A stretch of 64,000 nt of DNA from Miltoncostaea marina (GTDB lineage: Bacteria > Actinomycetota > Thermoleophilia > Miltoncostaeales > Miltoncostaeaceae), in contig NZ_CP064655.1 of the NCBI RefSeq assembly GCF_018141525.1, positions 1 through 64,000 on the forward strand, in the 5' to 3' direction. The translations under genes and the position numbers were made by a program. The notes under the pieces were generated by a model. It was not told where the DNA came from and did no database searches. It saw only the letters and a list, made by a program, of their open reading frames with translations. Below are positions 30,312-38,016 of this stretch, in pieces (positions within the stretch are counted from its first letter, which is position 1; the number at the start of each line of letters is the position of its first letter).

Positions 30312-32066
30312 GTGGCCGCCGAGCTGCCCAGCAACGCCGAGATCGCCGCCCGCCTGCAGCTGCTCGGCGACCTGCTCGAGCTGGAGGGGGCGGTGCGCCA
30401 CCGCGTGCTCGCCTACCGGCGCGGCGCGGCGCGCATCCGCTCCACCCCGGCGTCGGTGGCCCGCATGGCGCTCGAGGGCCGCGCCAACGACCTGCCGGAC
30501 ATCGGCGCCACCCTCCAGGCGAAGATCGTCGAGCTGTGCGAGACGGGCGAGATCGCCGCGCTCGCCGCCGCCCGCGAGCGCGTGCCCGAGGGCCTGGCGG
30601 CCGTGGCCTCGCTCGACGGCATCGGCCCCAAGCGCGCGGTGGCGCTGTGGGGGGAGCTCGGCGTACGCGACCTCGACGACCTTGCGGCGGCGGTCGCGGA
30701 CGGCCGCGTGGCGGGCGTGCCGGGCTTCGGCCCCGCGACCGTCGCGCGGGTCGCCGAGGCGCTGGCGGCGCGATCCGACTCCGACGCGGCGGCCGAGCGC
30801 GTCCCGCTGGGGCGGGCCCTGCCGCTCGCCCTCGAGATCGCCGGCGACCTGCGCGCCGCCGTCCCGGACGCCCGGGTGGAGGTGGCCGGCAGCCTGCGCC
30901 GGGGGCGGGAGTCGGCCCACGACATCGACCTCGTCGGCGCCGCCGGCGAGCCCGCCGCGCTGCTCGACGCCCTGGCGGCCCACCCGGCCACGCTGCGCGT
31001 GCTGGCCCGCGGCGAGGCGAGCGTCGCCGTGATGACCCAGGCGGGCGTGCGGGTGGAGCTGGCGGCCGGGCCGCCGGCCTCGTTCGGCAACCTCCTGCAG
31101 CACGCGACCGGGTCGGCGGCCCACAACGTGCGCCTGCGCGAGCTCGCCGTGCGGCGCGGCCTGTCGGTGTCGCAGCACGGCATCGCGGGCCCGGACGGCG
31201 TGGCCGTGCACGCCGACGAGGATGGGGTCTACGCGGCGCTCGGCCTGCACCCGGTCCCCCCCGAGCTGCGCGAGGACGCCGGCGAGATCGAAGCCGCCGC
31301 GCGCGGCCCGCTGCCCGGGCTGGTCACCCGGGAGGACCTGCGCGGCGAGCTCCACTGCCACACCACCTGGAGCGACGGGACCGTCTCGGTGGCGGCCATG
31401 GTCGAGGCCGCCCGGGCGCGCGGCTACGAGTACCTCGCGATCGCCGACCACTCGCGCAGCCTGGCGATGGCCGGCGGCCTCACCCCCGACCGCGTGCGGC
31501 GCCAGTGGGAGGAGATCCGCGAGGTCGACGCCCGTCATGACGACATCACCGTGCTGCGGGCGACGGAGGTCGACATCCTCGCCGACGGGCGCATCGACTT
31601 CGACGACGAGCTGCTCGCCGGCTTCGACTGGGTCACCGCGAGCATGCACTCGGCGCTCGGCCAGGACGCCGAGCGCATCACCGCCCGGGTGATCGCGGCG
31701 GTCGAGCACCCGTACGTCGACGCGATCGGCCACCCCACCGGGCGCATGCTCGGCCGGCGGGGCCACGCACCGGTCGATGTGGCGCGGGTCGCGGAGGCCG
31801 CGGCGCGCACCGGCACGTTCCTCGAGATCAACGCCCAGCCGCGCCGGCTGGATCTGGACGCCGACATGGCCCGCGTCGCGCTCGCCGCCGGCGCGCGCGT
31901 CACGATCGGCGCCGACGCCCACTCGCCGGAGGCCCTGGACTACGTCCGCTTCGGCGTGCTGGTGGCGCGCCGGGCGGGCGCGCAGCCCCGCGACGTGGGC
32001 AACGCCATGGGCTGGGAGGCCCTGGCCGCGGTCCGCGCCGCGCGCATCGCCGCGGCCGGCCGGTAG
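30312..32066 (+). CDS. polX: DNA polymerase/3'-5' exonuclease PolX
   Basis: Family X repair polymerase fused to a PHP phosphoesterase that provides 3'-end processing. The 584-residue protein has helix-hairpin-helix DNA-binding elements (LASLDGIGPKRA, VPGFGPATVARV), a nucleotidyltransferase domain with GSLRRGRESAHDID (D204, D206) and FGNLLQHATGSAAHN, and a PHP domain opening with ELHCHTTWSDG (H348, H350). The usual third catalytic aspartate (VDL in other PolX) is glutamate here, E249 in RVELAAG, which may lower or change polymerase activity. Genome-wide this enzyme could work with Ku in end joining. Confidence 0.94.
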   Translation: MAAELPSNAEIAARLQLLGDLLELEGAVRHRVLAYRRGAARIRSTPASVARMALEGRANDLPDIGATLQAKIVELCETGEIAALAAARERVPEGLAAVASLDGIGPKRAVALWGELGVRDLDDLAAAVADGRVAGVPGFGPATVARVAEALAARSDSDAAAERVPLGRALPLALEIAGDLRAAVPDARVEVAGSLRRGRESAHDIDLVGAAGEPAALLDALAAHPATLRVLARGEASVAVMTQAGVRVELAAGPPASFGNLLQHATGSAAHNVRLRELAVRRGLSVSQHGIAGPDGVAVHADEDGVYAALGLHPVPPELREDAGEIEAAARGPLPGLVTREDLRGELHCHTTWSDGTVSVAAMVEAARARGYEYLAIADHSRSLAMAGGLTPDRVRRQWEEIREVDARHDDITVLRATEVDILADGRIDFDDELLAGFDWVTASMHSALGQDAERITARVIAAVEHPYVDAIGHPTGRMLGRRGHAPVDVARVAEAAARTGTFLEINAQPRRLDLDADMARVALAAGARVTIGADAHSPEALDYVRFGVLVARRAGAQPRDVGNAMGWEALAAVRAARIAAAGR

Positions 32067-32076
32067 GCGCGTGCGC

Positions 32077-32880
32077 TCAGTCGCCCAGCCGGCGCACGAC
32101 GTGCAGCGCGCCGGGCGGCCCCGGCACCTCGATGTCGGCGGCCTCGCGCACCGCAGGGGGCACCTCGCCGCTCGCCACGGCCACGCCCAGCGCCACCTCG
32201 AGCGCCCCCTCCGACCGCATCGCCCGCAGGGCGCGCCAGGCGTCGGCGTCGGTGCGGTCGTCGCCGATGTAGACGGCCGCCCTGGCCCCGCTGCCGCGCA
32301 GCAGGGCGCGCACCGCGGTGCCCTTGTCGACCGCCACCGGCGGCCGCACCTCGAGCACCTCGCGGCCGGGCGTGGGCACCAGGCCGCGGTCGAGCGCCTC
32401 GGAGGCCACCTGCGCCAGCAGCAGCCGGGCCGCCTCGGGGTCGCGCGCGCCGCGCGCGTGGACGCTCAGCGTGGCGCCCTTCGGCTCCATGCGCAGGTCG
32501 CCCGGCGCGAGCCGCTCGGCCGGCCAGGCGGCGACGAACTCCGCGATCGCCTCGAGGTGCTCGGCGACGCCCTCGGCGAGCTCGGGCTCCGCGCCGGGGC
32601 GGTGCAGCTCCATGCCGTGGTTGCCGGCGTAGGCGCAGTCCTCCATGCCGACGATCCGCTCCAGGTCGGCGAGGCCGCGGCCGCTGACGAATCCGAGCAG
32701 CAGCGCGCGGTCGCGCAGGCGGGCGAGCGCCTCCCGCGCGCCGTCGGGCAGCCGCGCGAGCTCGGGCCGGGCCACGATGGGCGCGAGGGTGCCGTCCAGG
32801 TCGCAGAGGATCGCGGCCCGGTCCAGCCGCTCGCGGACCGGGGACAGCGCCTCCTCCAGGCGGGCATCGGGGGCGGCCAC
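32077..32880 (-). CDS. otsB: Trehalose-6-phosphate phosphatase
   Basis: HAD-type enzyme hydrolysing trehalose 6-phosphate to trehalose, a compatible solute. The 267-residue product has CDLDGTLAP (D27, D29), NHGMEL in YAGNHGMELHRP, the lysine of VDKGTAV, and YIGDDRTDADAW. GTG 32880 is chosen because TAGGGT ends eight bases upstream and the family aligns from there. No otsA lies nearby, so the partner synthase must be elsewhere. Confidence 0.92.
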   Translation of the reverse strand: MAAPDARLEEALSPVRERLDRAAILCDLDGTLAPIVARPELARLPDGAREALARLRDRALLLGFVSGRGLADLERIVGMEDCAYAGNHGMELHRPGAEPELAEGVAEHLEAIAEFVAAWPAERLAPGDLRMEPKGATLSVHARGARDPEAARLLLAQVASEALDRGLVPTPGREVLEVRPPVAVDKGTAVRALLRGSGARAAVYIGDDRTDADAWRALRAMRSEGALEVALGVAVASGEVPPAVREAADIEVPGPPGALHVVRRLGD

Positions 32881-32888
32881 GGGCCGCG

Positions 32889-32894
32889 ACCCTA
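32889..32894 (-). promoter_or_regulatory. Candidate -10 box for otsB
   Basis: TAGGGT on the minus strand ends eight bases before the GTG, a leaderless arrangement. Confidence 0.5.
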
Positions 32895-32923
32895 GCACCG
32901 CCCCGGCGGGCCCGGCCGCGCGC

Positions 32924-33271
32924 CTGCCGGCCCTCGCCACGATCGGCCTCGCCGCGGGCCTGTTCGCCTCGCTGTTCGGCGTGGGCGGCGGCATCGTGAT
33001 GGTGCCGCTGCTCATCGGCCTGCTCGCCTACGACGCGAAGGCGGCGACGGCGACCTCGCTCGCGGCCATCATCTTCACGGCGACCGTCGGCGCGGCCACC
33101 CACGGCGCGCTCGGCAACGTCCACTGGGGCACCGCGGCGCTCGTCGGCGTCCCCGCCATGGCCGGGCTGCTCGGCGGACTCGCCCTCAAGGAGCGCCTCT
33201 CGAGCCGCGCGCTGACGTACGCCTTCGCGGCGCTGCTGCTCGCCGTCGCCGTGCGGCTGGCGGTCGGCTGA
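32924..33271 (+). CDS. Half-length TauE/SafE membrane protein, first of a pair
   Basis: TauE/SafE proteins carry sulfite/organosulfonate-type anions and usually contain two repeats of about 120 residues. This product (115 residues from CTG 32924) is one such repeat, with LFGVGGGIVMVPLL near its start, SLAAIIFTATVG, and three or four hydrophobic segments. No ATG, GTG or TTG precedes the conserved part unless the gene runs far into otsB on the opposite strand, so CTG is proposed. The second half follows two bases after the stop. Confidence 0.72.
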   Translation: MPALATIGLAAGLFASLFGVGGGIVMVPLLIGLLAYDAKAATATSLAAIIFTATVGAATHGALGNVHWGTAALVGVPAMAGLLGGLALKERLSSRALTYAFAALLLAVAVRLAVG

Positions 33272-33273
33272 CC

Positions 33274-33648
33274 GTGCTGGACGCCGCCCTGGTCGTGCTG
33301 CTCGGCGCCGCCGCGGGGGCCCTCGCGGGCCTCTTCGGCGTGGGCGGCGGCATCATCTTCGTCCCCACGCTCACGCTGGTGCTCGGCCTGGGGCAGCTCG
33401 AGGCCGAGGCCACCTCCCTGCTCGCGATCGTGCCGGTGGCGGTGCTGGGGTCGTGGCGCCAAACGCGCGCGGGCACCGTGCGCTGGCGCGACGCGACCGC
33501 CATCGGCCTCGTGTCGGTCGGCACGGCGGTGGCCGGCGCGCTCATCGCCGACGCCGCGCCCGAGCGCGCCCTGCGGGTCGGGTTCGCGCTCGTGCTCGCG
33601 GGCACCGCCGTGCAGCTCGCGCTGCGCGCGCGGCGCTCCGGCGACTGA
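33274..33648 (+). CDS. Half-length TauE/SafE membrane protein, second of a pair
   Basis: The 124-residue product begins a new repeat with LFGVGGGIIFVPTL, then SLLAIVPVAVLGSWRQ, and ends RARRSGD after three or four membrane segments. Together with the preceding gene it makes up one normal two-repeat TauE/SafE transporter, so the two probably assemble as a heterodimer. GTG 33274 lies two bases after the first gene's stop. No frameshift is needed to explain the split, as the stop and new start are clean. Confidence 0.82.
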   Translation: MLDAALVVLLGAAAGALAGLFGVGGGIIFVPTLTLVLGLGQLEAEATSLLAIVPVAVLGSWRQTRAGTVRWRDATAIGLVSVGTAVAGALIADAAPERALRVGFALVLAGTAVQLALRARRSGD

Positions 33649-33656
33649 CCGGCGAA

Positions 33657-33669
33657 TTGTAAAAATGCG
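33657..33669 (+). promoter_or_regulatory. AT-rich promoter-like patch
   Basis: TTGTAAAAATG is exceptional in this GC-rich DNA. Read forward, TAAAAT could be a -10 box for the secreted protein at 33726 with a leader of about 50 bases; a second, weaker option is TAGGAA six bases before its GTG. Confidence 0.35.
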
Positions 33670-33725
33670 CTGGAAGGGCCGCGACCCCCTCCCCTCGTCG
33701 GGGGGCGCGGTGGTAGGAAGAGCAG

Positions 33726-34889
33726 GTGCCCGTCCGGACGCATCCCGCGCGCCGCTGGCCGCTCGCGCTCGTGCTCGCCCTCGTCGCGGCCCTCGCCGCG
33801 GCCCCCTCGGCGAGCGCGCTCGAGATCGGCGCGGTCGTGGCCGGCGTCGAGGTCGGCGTGTCCGTCGGCGAGCCGGAGGCCCCGATCGTGGCCGTGAGCG
33901 CGGCCCCGTCGCCCGCCCCCGCCGCCGCCCAGCCGGCCGAGCCCCCCGCCGTCCCGGCTCCCGCCGCCCCGGCGGCCGCCGGGGCGGCGCCGCAGCCCGC
34001 GGCGCCCTCGCCGGCGCCGGCCGCCGTCCCCGACGCCGCGCGCACCCCCGCGCCGGCGCGGCGGCCGTCGCCGGCACCGCTGCTCCGGGCGCCCGCGCCC
34101 TCGTCGCCGACCCCGGCCGCGTCCGGGCCGGCACCGGCCTCGCCGGCGCCGCGGGTCGTGCGGCCGGTGCTCGAGCCGGTGCTGGGGCTGGCCGACGCCG
34201 CGGCGCGACCCGTCACGGCGCTCGTGGCGCCGGTCCTGGGGGTCCCCGCGGGCGGCGCGCCGGATGGCCCCGGGCTGGCGGCGCTCACGCGCCCGCTGCT
34301 CGGGCTGCTCGACACGACCCTCTCGCCGGCGCTGCGCATCGTCGACGTCGTCCCGCCGGTCGCCGGCGTCCCCCTCGCGCCCTCCGCCTCGTCCCCGCCG
34401 GCCCCGGGCGCGCCCGGGGCCGGCCCCGGGCCGGCCGCCGCGGCGCCGAGCGGGCCCGCCGCCGACCCGGCCGCCGCCGGCGCCGCGGCCGGTCCCTCGT
34501 GGGCCCCCTCGTCCGACGCGCCCGCGGGCGCCGCCCCGGCCCCCGAAGCCCCAGGCCTCCTCGGCGCGACCGCCGGGCCCGCCGCCCGGGCGGCCGTCGC
34601 CGCGACCGCGCCGCCCGGCGCGACCGCGGCCGCGCCCGGGGGCGCCGTGCGCGCCGAGGCGGCCTCAGGCGCGCCCGCCCCGCCGCCACGTCCCGCGCCC
34701 GCCCCCGCGGCCGCCCTGGCCCAGGCCGGCGCCGCGCCCGGCGCCTCCACAGGTCTGCTCCTGCTCCTCGCCGGCGTGCTGGCGGCCGTGCTGCCGCCGC
34801 GGCCGCCCGCGGGCCGCTCCGTGCGGCGCCCGCCGACCGGGCCCTGGCCCGCGGCAGCGCCGTCCCGCGCCTTCGAACGACCGGGCTAG
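33726..34889 (+). CDS. Secreted Pro/Ala-rich protein with C-terminal membrane anchor
   Basis: No known family is recognised. The 387-residue product has a signal peptide (cleavage near ASALE, about residue 31), long Pro-Ala-Ser low-complexity stretches, a central part of helical motifs with a PVLGL theme (RPVLEPVLGLADAA, RPLLGLLDTTLSPALR), and a C-terminal hydrophobic segment (GLLLLLAGVLAAVLPP) followed by Arg-rich residues. This fits a surface protein anchored by its tail. The next gene encodes a secreted repeat protein with a related PVGTVTGLVG theme, so the two may form a surface pair. Confidence 0.75.
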   Translation: MPVRTHPARRWPLALVLALVAALAAAPSASALEIGAVVAGVEVGVSVGEPEAPIVAVSAAPSPAPAAAQPAEPPAVPAPAAPAAAGAAPQPAAPSPAPAAVPDAARTPAPARRPSPAPLLRAPAPSSPTPAASGPAPASPAPRVVRPVLEPVLGLADAAARPVTALVAPVLGVPAGGAPDGPGLAALTRPLLGLLDTTLSPALRIVDVVPPVAGVPLAPSASSPPAPGAPGAGPGPAAAAPSGPAADPAAAGAAAGPSWAPSSDAPAGAAPAPEAPGLLGATAGPAARAAVAATAPPGATAAAPGGAVRAEAASGAPAPPPRPAPAPAAALAQAGAAPGASTGLLLLLAGVLAAVLPPRPPAGRSVRRPPTGPWPAAAPSRAFERPG

Positions 34890-34972
34890 CCGCCCCGGGC
34901 GCCGTCCGCCGACCGGCGGGCCGCGCCCCCTGCGAGCTCTGTCCGTTCGTTCATCGAAGGAGAACCCATCAC

Positions 34973-36592
34973 ATGCGACGCCATCTCGTGGCGCTCGGGG
35001 TCAGCGCGTTCTGCCTGACCCTGGCACCCGCCGTGGCCATGGCCGAGGGCGATGCCCCCGCGCCGCCGGCCCCGGCGGTCAGCCAGAGCAACACCGCCGC
35101 CGCCCCCGCGGCGGCCGGCAACTCCAACAGCACGGCGCAGTCGGCCGGCGGCGCCTCGTCGCAGTCGGCGACGACGGCGCAGGTCCTGCCGATCGCGGTC
35201 GCCCCGGCGGTCGCCCCGCAGGTGCTGCCGGTCAACGTCAACCTGCCCGTCCGGGTGCTCAGCCCCGGCGACAACGGCTCGGTCGACCAGTCCAACACCG
35301 CCGAGGCGCCCGCCACGGCGGCCAACGGCAACGAGACGTCCCAGGCGGCGGCCGGCGGCGCGAAGAAGGGCGCCCCGGCGTCCTCGCAGTCGGCGACGAC
35401 GGCGCAAATCCTGCCGATCGCGGCCGCCCCGGCGGTCGCCCCGCAGGTGCTCCCGGTCAACGTCAACGCGCCGGTGCGCGTGGCGAGCCCGGGTGACAAC
35501 GGCGACGTGACCCAGTCGAACACGGCCGCGGCGCCCGCCGAGGCCGGCAACAGCAACACCACCTCGCAGGGCGCCGGCGGCGCCGGCTCGCAGTCGGCGA
35601 CGACGGCGCAGGTGCTGCCGATCGCGGTCGCCCCGGCGGTCGCCCCGCAGGTGCTGCCGGTCAACGTCAACCTGCCCGTCCGGGTGCTCAGCCCCGGCGA
35701 CAACGGCTCGGTCGACCAGTCCAACACCGCCGAGGCCCCGGCCACCGCGGTGAACGACAACGCGACCCGCCAGGGCGCCGGCGCCAAGGGCGGCGCGGCG
35801 GGCGGCTCGCAGTCGGCGACGACCGCGCAGGTGCTGCCGGTCGCGCTCGCCCCGGCGATCGCGCCGCAGGTGCTGCCGCTCAACGTCAACGCGCCGATCG
35901 GCCTCGTCGACCAGCTGCCGGCCCTGCCGGTGGACCCCTTCGCGGCGCTGGCCGACCCGGTCGGCACCGTGACCGGCCTCGTCGGCACCCTTCCGCTGCC
36001 GGCCCTGCCGGTGGACCCGCTCGCGGTCCTCGCCGACCCGGTCGGGACGGTCACCGGGACGCTGGCGGACCCGGTCGGCACCGTGACCGGCCTGGCCGCC
36101 GGCCTGCCGCTGCCGGCCCTGCCGGCGCTGCCGGTCGACCCGTTCGCGGTCCTCGCCGACCCGGTCGGCACCGTGACGGGCCTCGTCGGCACGGCCACCG
36201 GCCTGGCCGCCGGCCTGCCGCTGCCGGCCCTGCCGGCGCTGCCGGTCGACCCGTTCGCGGTCCTCGCCGACCCGGTCGGCACCGTGACGGGCCTCGTCGG
36301 CACGGCCACCGGCCTGGCCGCCGGCCTGCCGCTGCCGGCCCTGCCGGCGCTGCCGGTCGACCCGTTCGCGGTCCTCGCCGACCCGGTCGGCACCGTGACG
36401 GGCCTCGTCGGCACGGCCACCGGCCTGGCCGCCGGCCTGCCGCTGCCGGCCCTGCCGGCGCTGCCGGTCGACCCGTTCGCGGTCCTCGCCGACCCGGTCG
36501 GCACGGTCGCGGGCATCCTCGCGGACCCGGTCGGCACGGTGACCGGCGTCGTCGGGAGCCTCCCGGTCGGCCTGCCGGTCGGCCTGATCTAG
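34973..36592 (+). CDS. Secreted repeat protein, possible chaplin/rodlin-like surface fibre
   Basis: The 539-residue product has a signal peptide (cleavage after AMA, residue 24). Residues about 40-300 hold four modules of 68-75 residues, each with QSATTAQVLP, APQVLPVNVN and then SPGDNG-x-V-x-QSNTA ending in Asn/Gln/Thr-rich sequence. The C-terminal part is built of LPALPVDPFAVLADPVGTVTG units, including three exact 37-residue copies (378-488) and a partial fourth. Beta-prone, Asn/Gln-rich modules without cysteine recall chaplins, rodlins or curlin repeats, but this is only resemblance. ATG 34973 follows AAGGAG. No LPXTG is present. Confidence 0.8.
   Translation: MRRHLVALGVSAFCLTLAPAVAMAEGDAPAPPAPAVSQSNTAAAPAAAGNSNSTAQSAGGASSQSATTAQVLPIAVAPAVAPQVLPVNVNLPVRVLSPGDNGSVDQSNTAEAPATAANGNETSQAAAGGAKKGAPASSQSATTAQILPIAAAPAVAPQVLPVNVNAPVRVASPGDNGDVTQSNTAAAPAEAGNSNTTSQGAGGAGSQSATTAQVLPIAVAPAVAPQVLPVNVNLPVRVLSPGDNGSVDQSNTAEAPATAVNDNATRQGAGAKGGAAGGSQSATTAQVLPVALAPAIAPQVLPLNVNAPIGLVDQLPALPVDPFAALADPVGTVTGLVGTLPLPALPVDPLAVLADPVGTVTGTLADPVGTVTGLAAGLPLPALPALPVDPFAVLADPVGTVTGLVGTATGLAAGLPLPALPALPVDPFAVLADPVGTVTGLVGTATGLAAGLPLPALPALPVDPFAVLADPVGTVTGLVGTATGLAAGLPLPALPALPVDPFAVLADPVGTVAGILADPVGTVTGVVGSLPVGLPVGLI
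36104..36500 (+). repeat. Exact 111-bp tandem repeat inside the secreted repeat gene
   Basis: Copies at 36104-36214, 36215-36325 and 36326-36436 are identical base for base, and a partial fourth copy starts at 36437. Such DNA identity implies recent duplication or ongoing homogenisation, so copy number may differ between strains and may be collapsed in short-read assemblies. Confidence 0.95.
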
Positions 36593-36608
36593 CCACCACG
36601 TCCGGCAT

Positions 36609-36638
36609 CCGCCGCCGGCCCACCGGGGCCGGCGGCGG
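36609..36638. terminator. Strong bidirectional hairpin
   Basis: A perfect 13-base GC stem (36609-36621 with 36626-36638) around the loop ACCG lies between the convergent repeat-protein and Tim44-domain genes. It probably ends transcription from both sides. Confidence 0.7.
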
Positions 36639-36650
36639 TGTCGCCGGGGG

Positions 36651-38012
36651 TCAGGCGGCCGGACCGTCCCCCCGCGGCGGCGCCTCGCGCACCGCGGCGA
36701 TCCGCCAGGGCGCGTCGTCCGGCCCGTCCAGCGCGAGCGTCCACGTGCCGTCGAAGCGCACCCGCCGGTCGCGCGAGCCGGCGATCAGGGTGAGCGTGGC
36801 GCGATCCTCGATGTAGCGGACGCCCTCGATCCGCATCCGCACCGCGACCGTGGGCGGGACCGCGTCGGCGTCGACGTCGACCAGCGTCACCGACAGCACC
36901 TCGGGGGCGCGCACCACCAGGCGTCCGTCCGGCGCGGGCGCCGTGGGGTGGAGCAGGTCGGTGAGCAGGCCCGGCCGGGCGATGCGCGCGAAGGCGGCGT
37001 CGTCGCCGTCCACCGCCTCCGCCCATGCCGCGACGCCGCGCCGGACCGTGGCCTCGATCACGTCCGGGTCGAACCGCTGGTCGACGAGCGACAGGTCGCG
37101 CGCCCTCGCGAGGGCCGAGCGCGCGCCCTCGTCGTCGAGGTCCGCGTGCCCGACCCCGGCCGGCACGGCGTCCGCCACGGCGGCGGCGACCCGCTCGCGG
37201 TCGGTCATGCGGCGGTCCTCGCTGGGGTCGGCCTCGATCGGCGCGGCGAGGTGGTGCTCGCCCTCGGCGTCCTGCTCGATCGACAGCAGCACCCAGCGGC
37301 CGTCGCGCCGGCCGAGCGTCCAGTACTCCCGGAGGTGGGTCTCGCCGGCGGGGTTCCCGGTGTGGGGGATGCGCCGGCCGGCCCGGTCGACCACCACGTC
37401 GTCGAGCTCGGCCGACACGCGCACGACGACCCGGTCCTCGGCCTGGCCCGCGCGGTTGGTGATCCCGACGTACTCCACCTCGTGCTCGCGCACGCCGACC
37501 CTGTTGCGCCAGCCCTTCGCGGCGAAGTCCTCCAGGCGCAGGCGCCACTCGGCCATCAGGTCCGCGCCCACCATCGCCGCCAGCGCGTCGCGGTCGTCTC
37601 GGTCCCACGCGGCCTGGACCGCGGCGAACAGGGCGGCGGCCTCCGCCCGCACGCGGTCGGCGGCGAAGACGGGATCGTCCTCGGCCGCCACGAGCGAGCG
37701 GCGCTCGACGTCCTCGCGGCGCGCGCGGCGCCGCGCCGCGGTGGCGCGGTCGCGGGTGCGCGCGTAGGCCCGGCTCCAGGTCTTCGTGCGGCGCTCCTGC
37801 ACCGCGCCCACCAGCAGCAGCACCGCGAACGCCCCGCCGGCCACCAGGTAGCCGCCGAGCCCGAACTCCGCTCCGCCGCCCGAGCCGCCACCACCGCCGC
37901 CGAAGCCGCCACCACCACCACCACCGAAGCCGCCGCTGCCGCCGCCGGCGGCGCCGAGCGCGGCCGGCGCGGACAGCGCCAGGGTCAGCAGGGCCGCGAG
38001 CGGGGCGCGCAG
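36651..38012 (-). CDS. Secreted/membrane Tim44-like domain protein, probable CTG start
   Basis: The protein (about 453 residues) has a signal-like N-terminus (RAPLAALLTLALSAPAALG), a striking Gly-only stretch (GGFGGGGGGGFGGGG), one membrane segment (GGYLVAGGAFAVLLLVGA), a basic linker and then two similar soluble halves. The first carries LEDFAAKGWRNRV and REHEVEYVGITN, typical of bacterial Tim44-like domains. Role unknown. No ATG, GTG or TTG lies between the nuoN stop and the signal sequence; CTG 38012, five bases after the nuoN stop, is the best start. An ATG/GTG-type alternative at 38126 would overlap nuoN by about 110 bases. It is probably a 3' member of the nuo transcript. Confidence 0.82.
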   Translation of the reverse strand: MRAPLAALLTLALSAPAALGAAGGGSGGFGGGGGGGFGGGGGGSGGGAEFGLGGYLVAGGAFAVLLLVGAVQERRTKTWSRAYARTRDRATAARRRARREDVERRSLVAAEDDPVFAADRVRAEAAALFAAVQAAWDRDDRDALAAMVGADLMAEWRLRLEDFAAKGWRNRVGVREHEVEYVGITNRAGQAEDRVVVRVSAELDDVVVDRAGRRIPHTGNPAGETHLREYWTLGRRDGRWVLLSIEQDAEGEHHLAAPIEADPSEDRRMTDRERVAAAVADAVPAGVGHADLDDEGARSALARARDLSLVDQRFDPDVIEATVRRGVAAWAEAVDGDDAAFARIARPGLLTDLLHPTAPAPDGRLVVRAPEVLSVTLVDVDADAVPPTVAVRMRIEGVRYIEDRATLTLIAGSRDRRVRFDGTWTLALDGPDDAPWRIAAVREAPPRGDGPAA

Positions 38013-38016
38013 CCCG

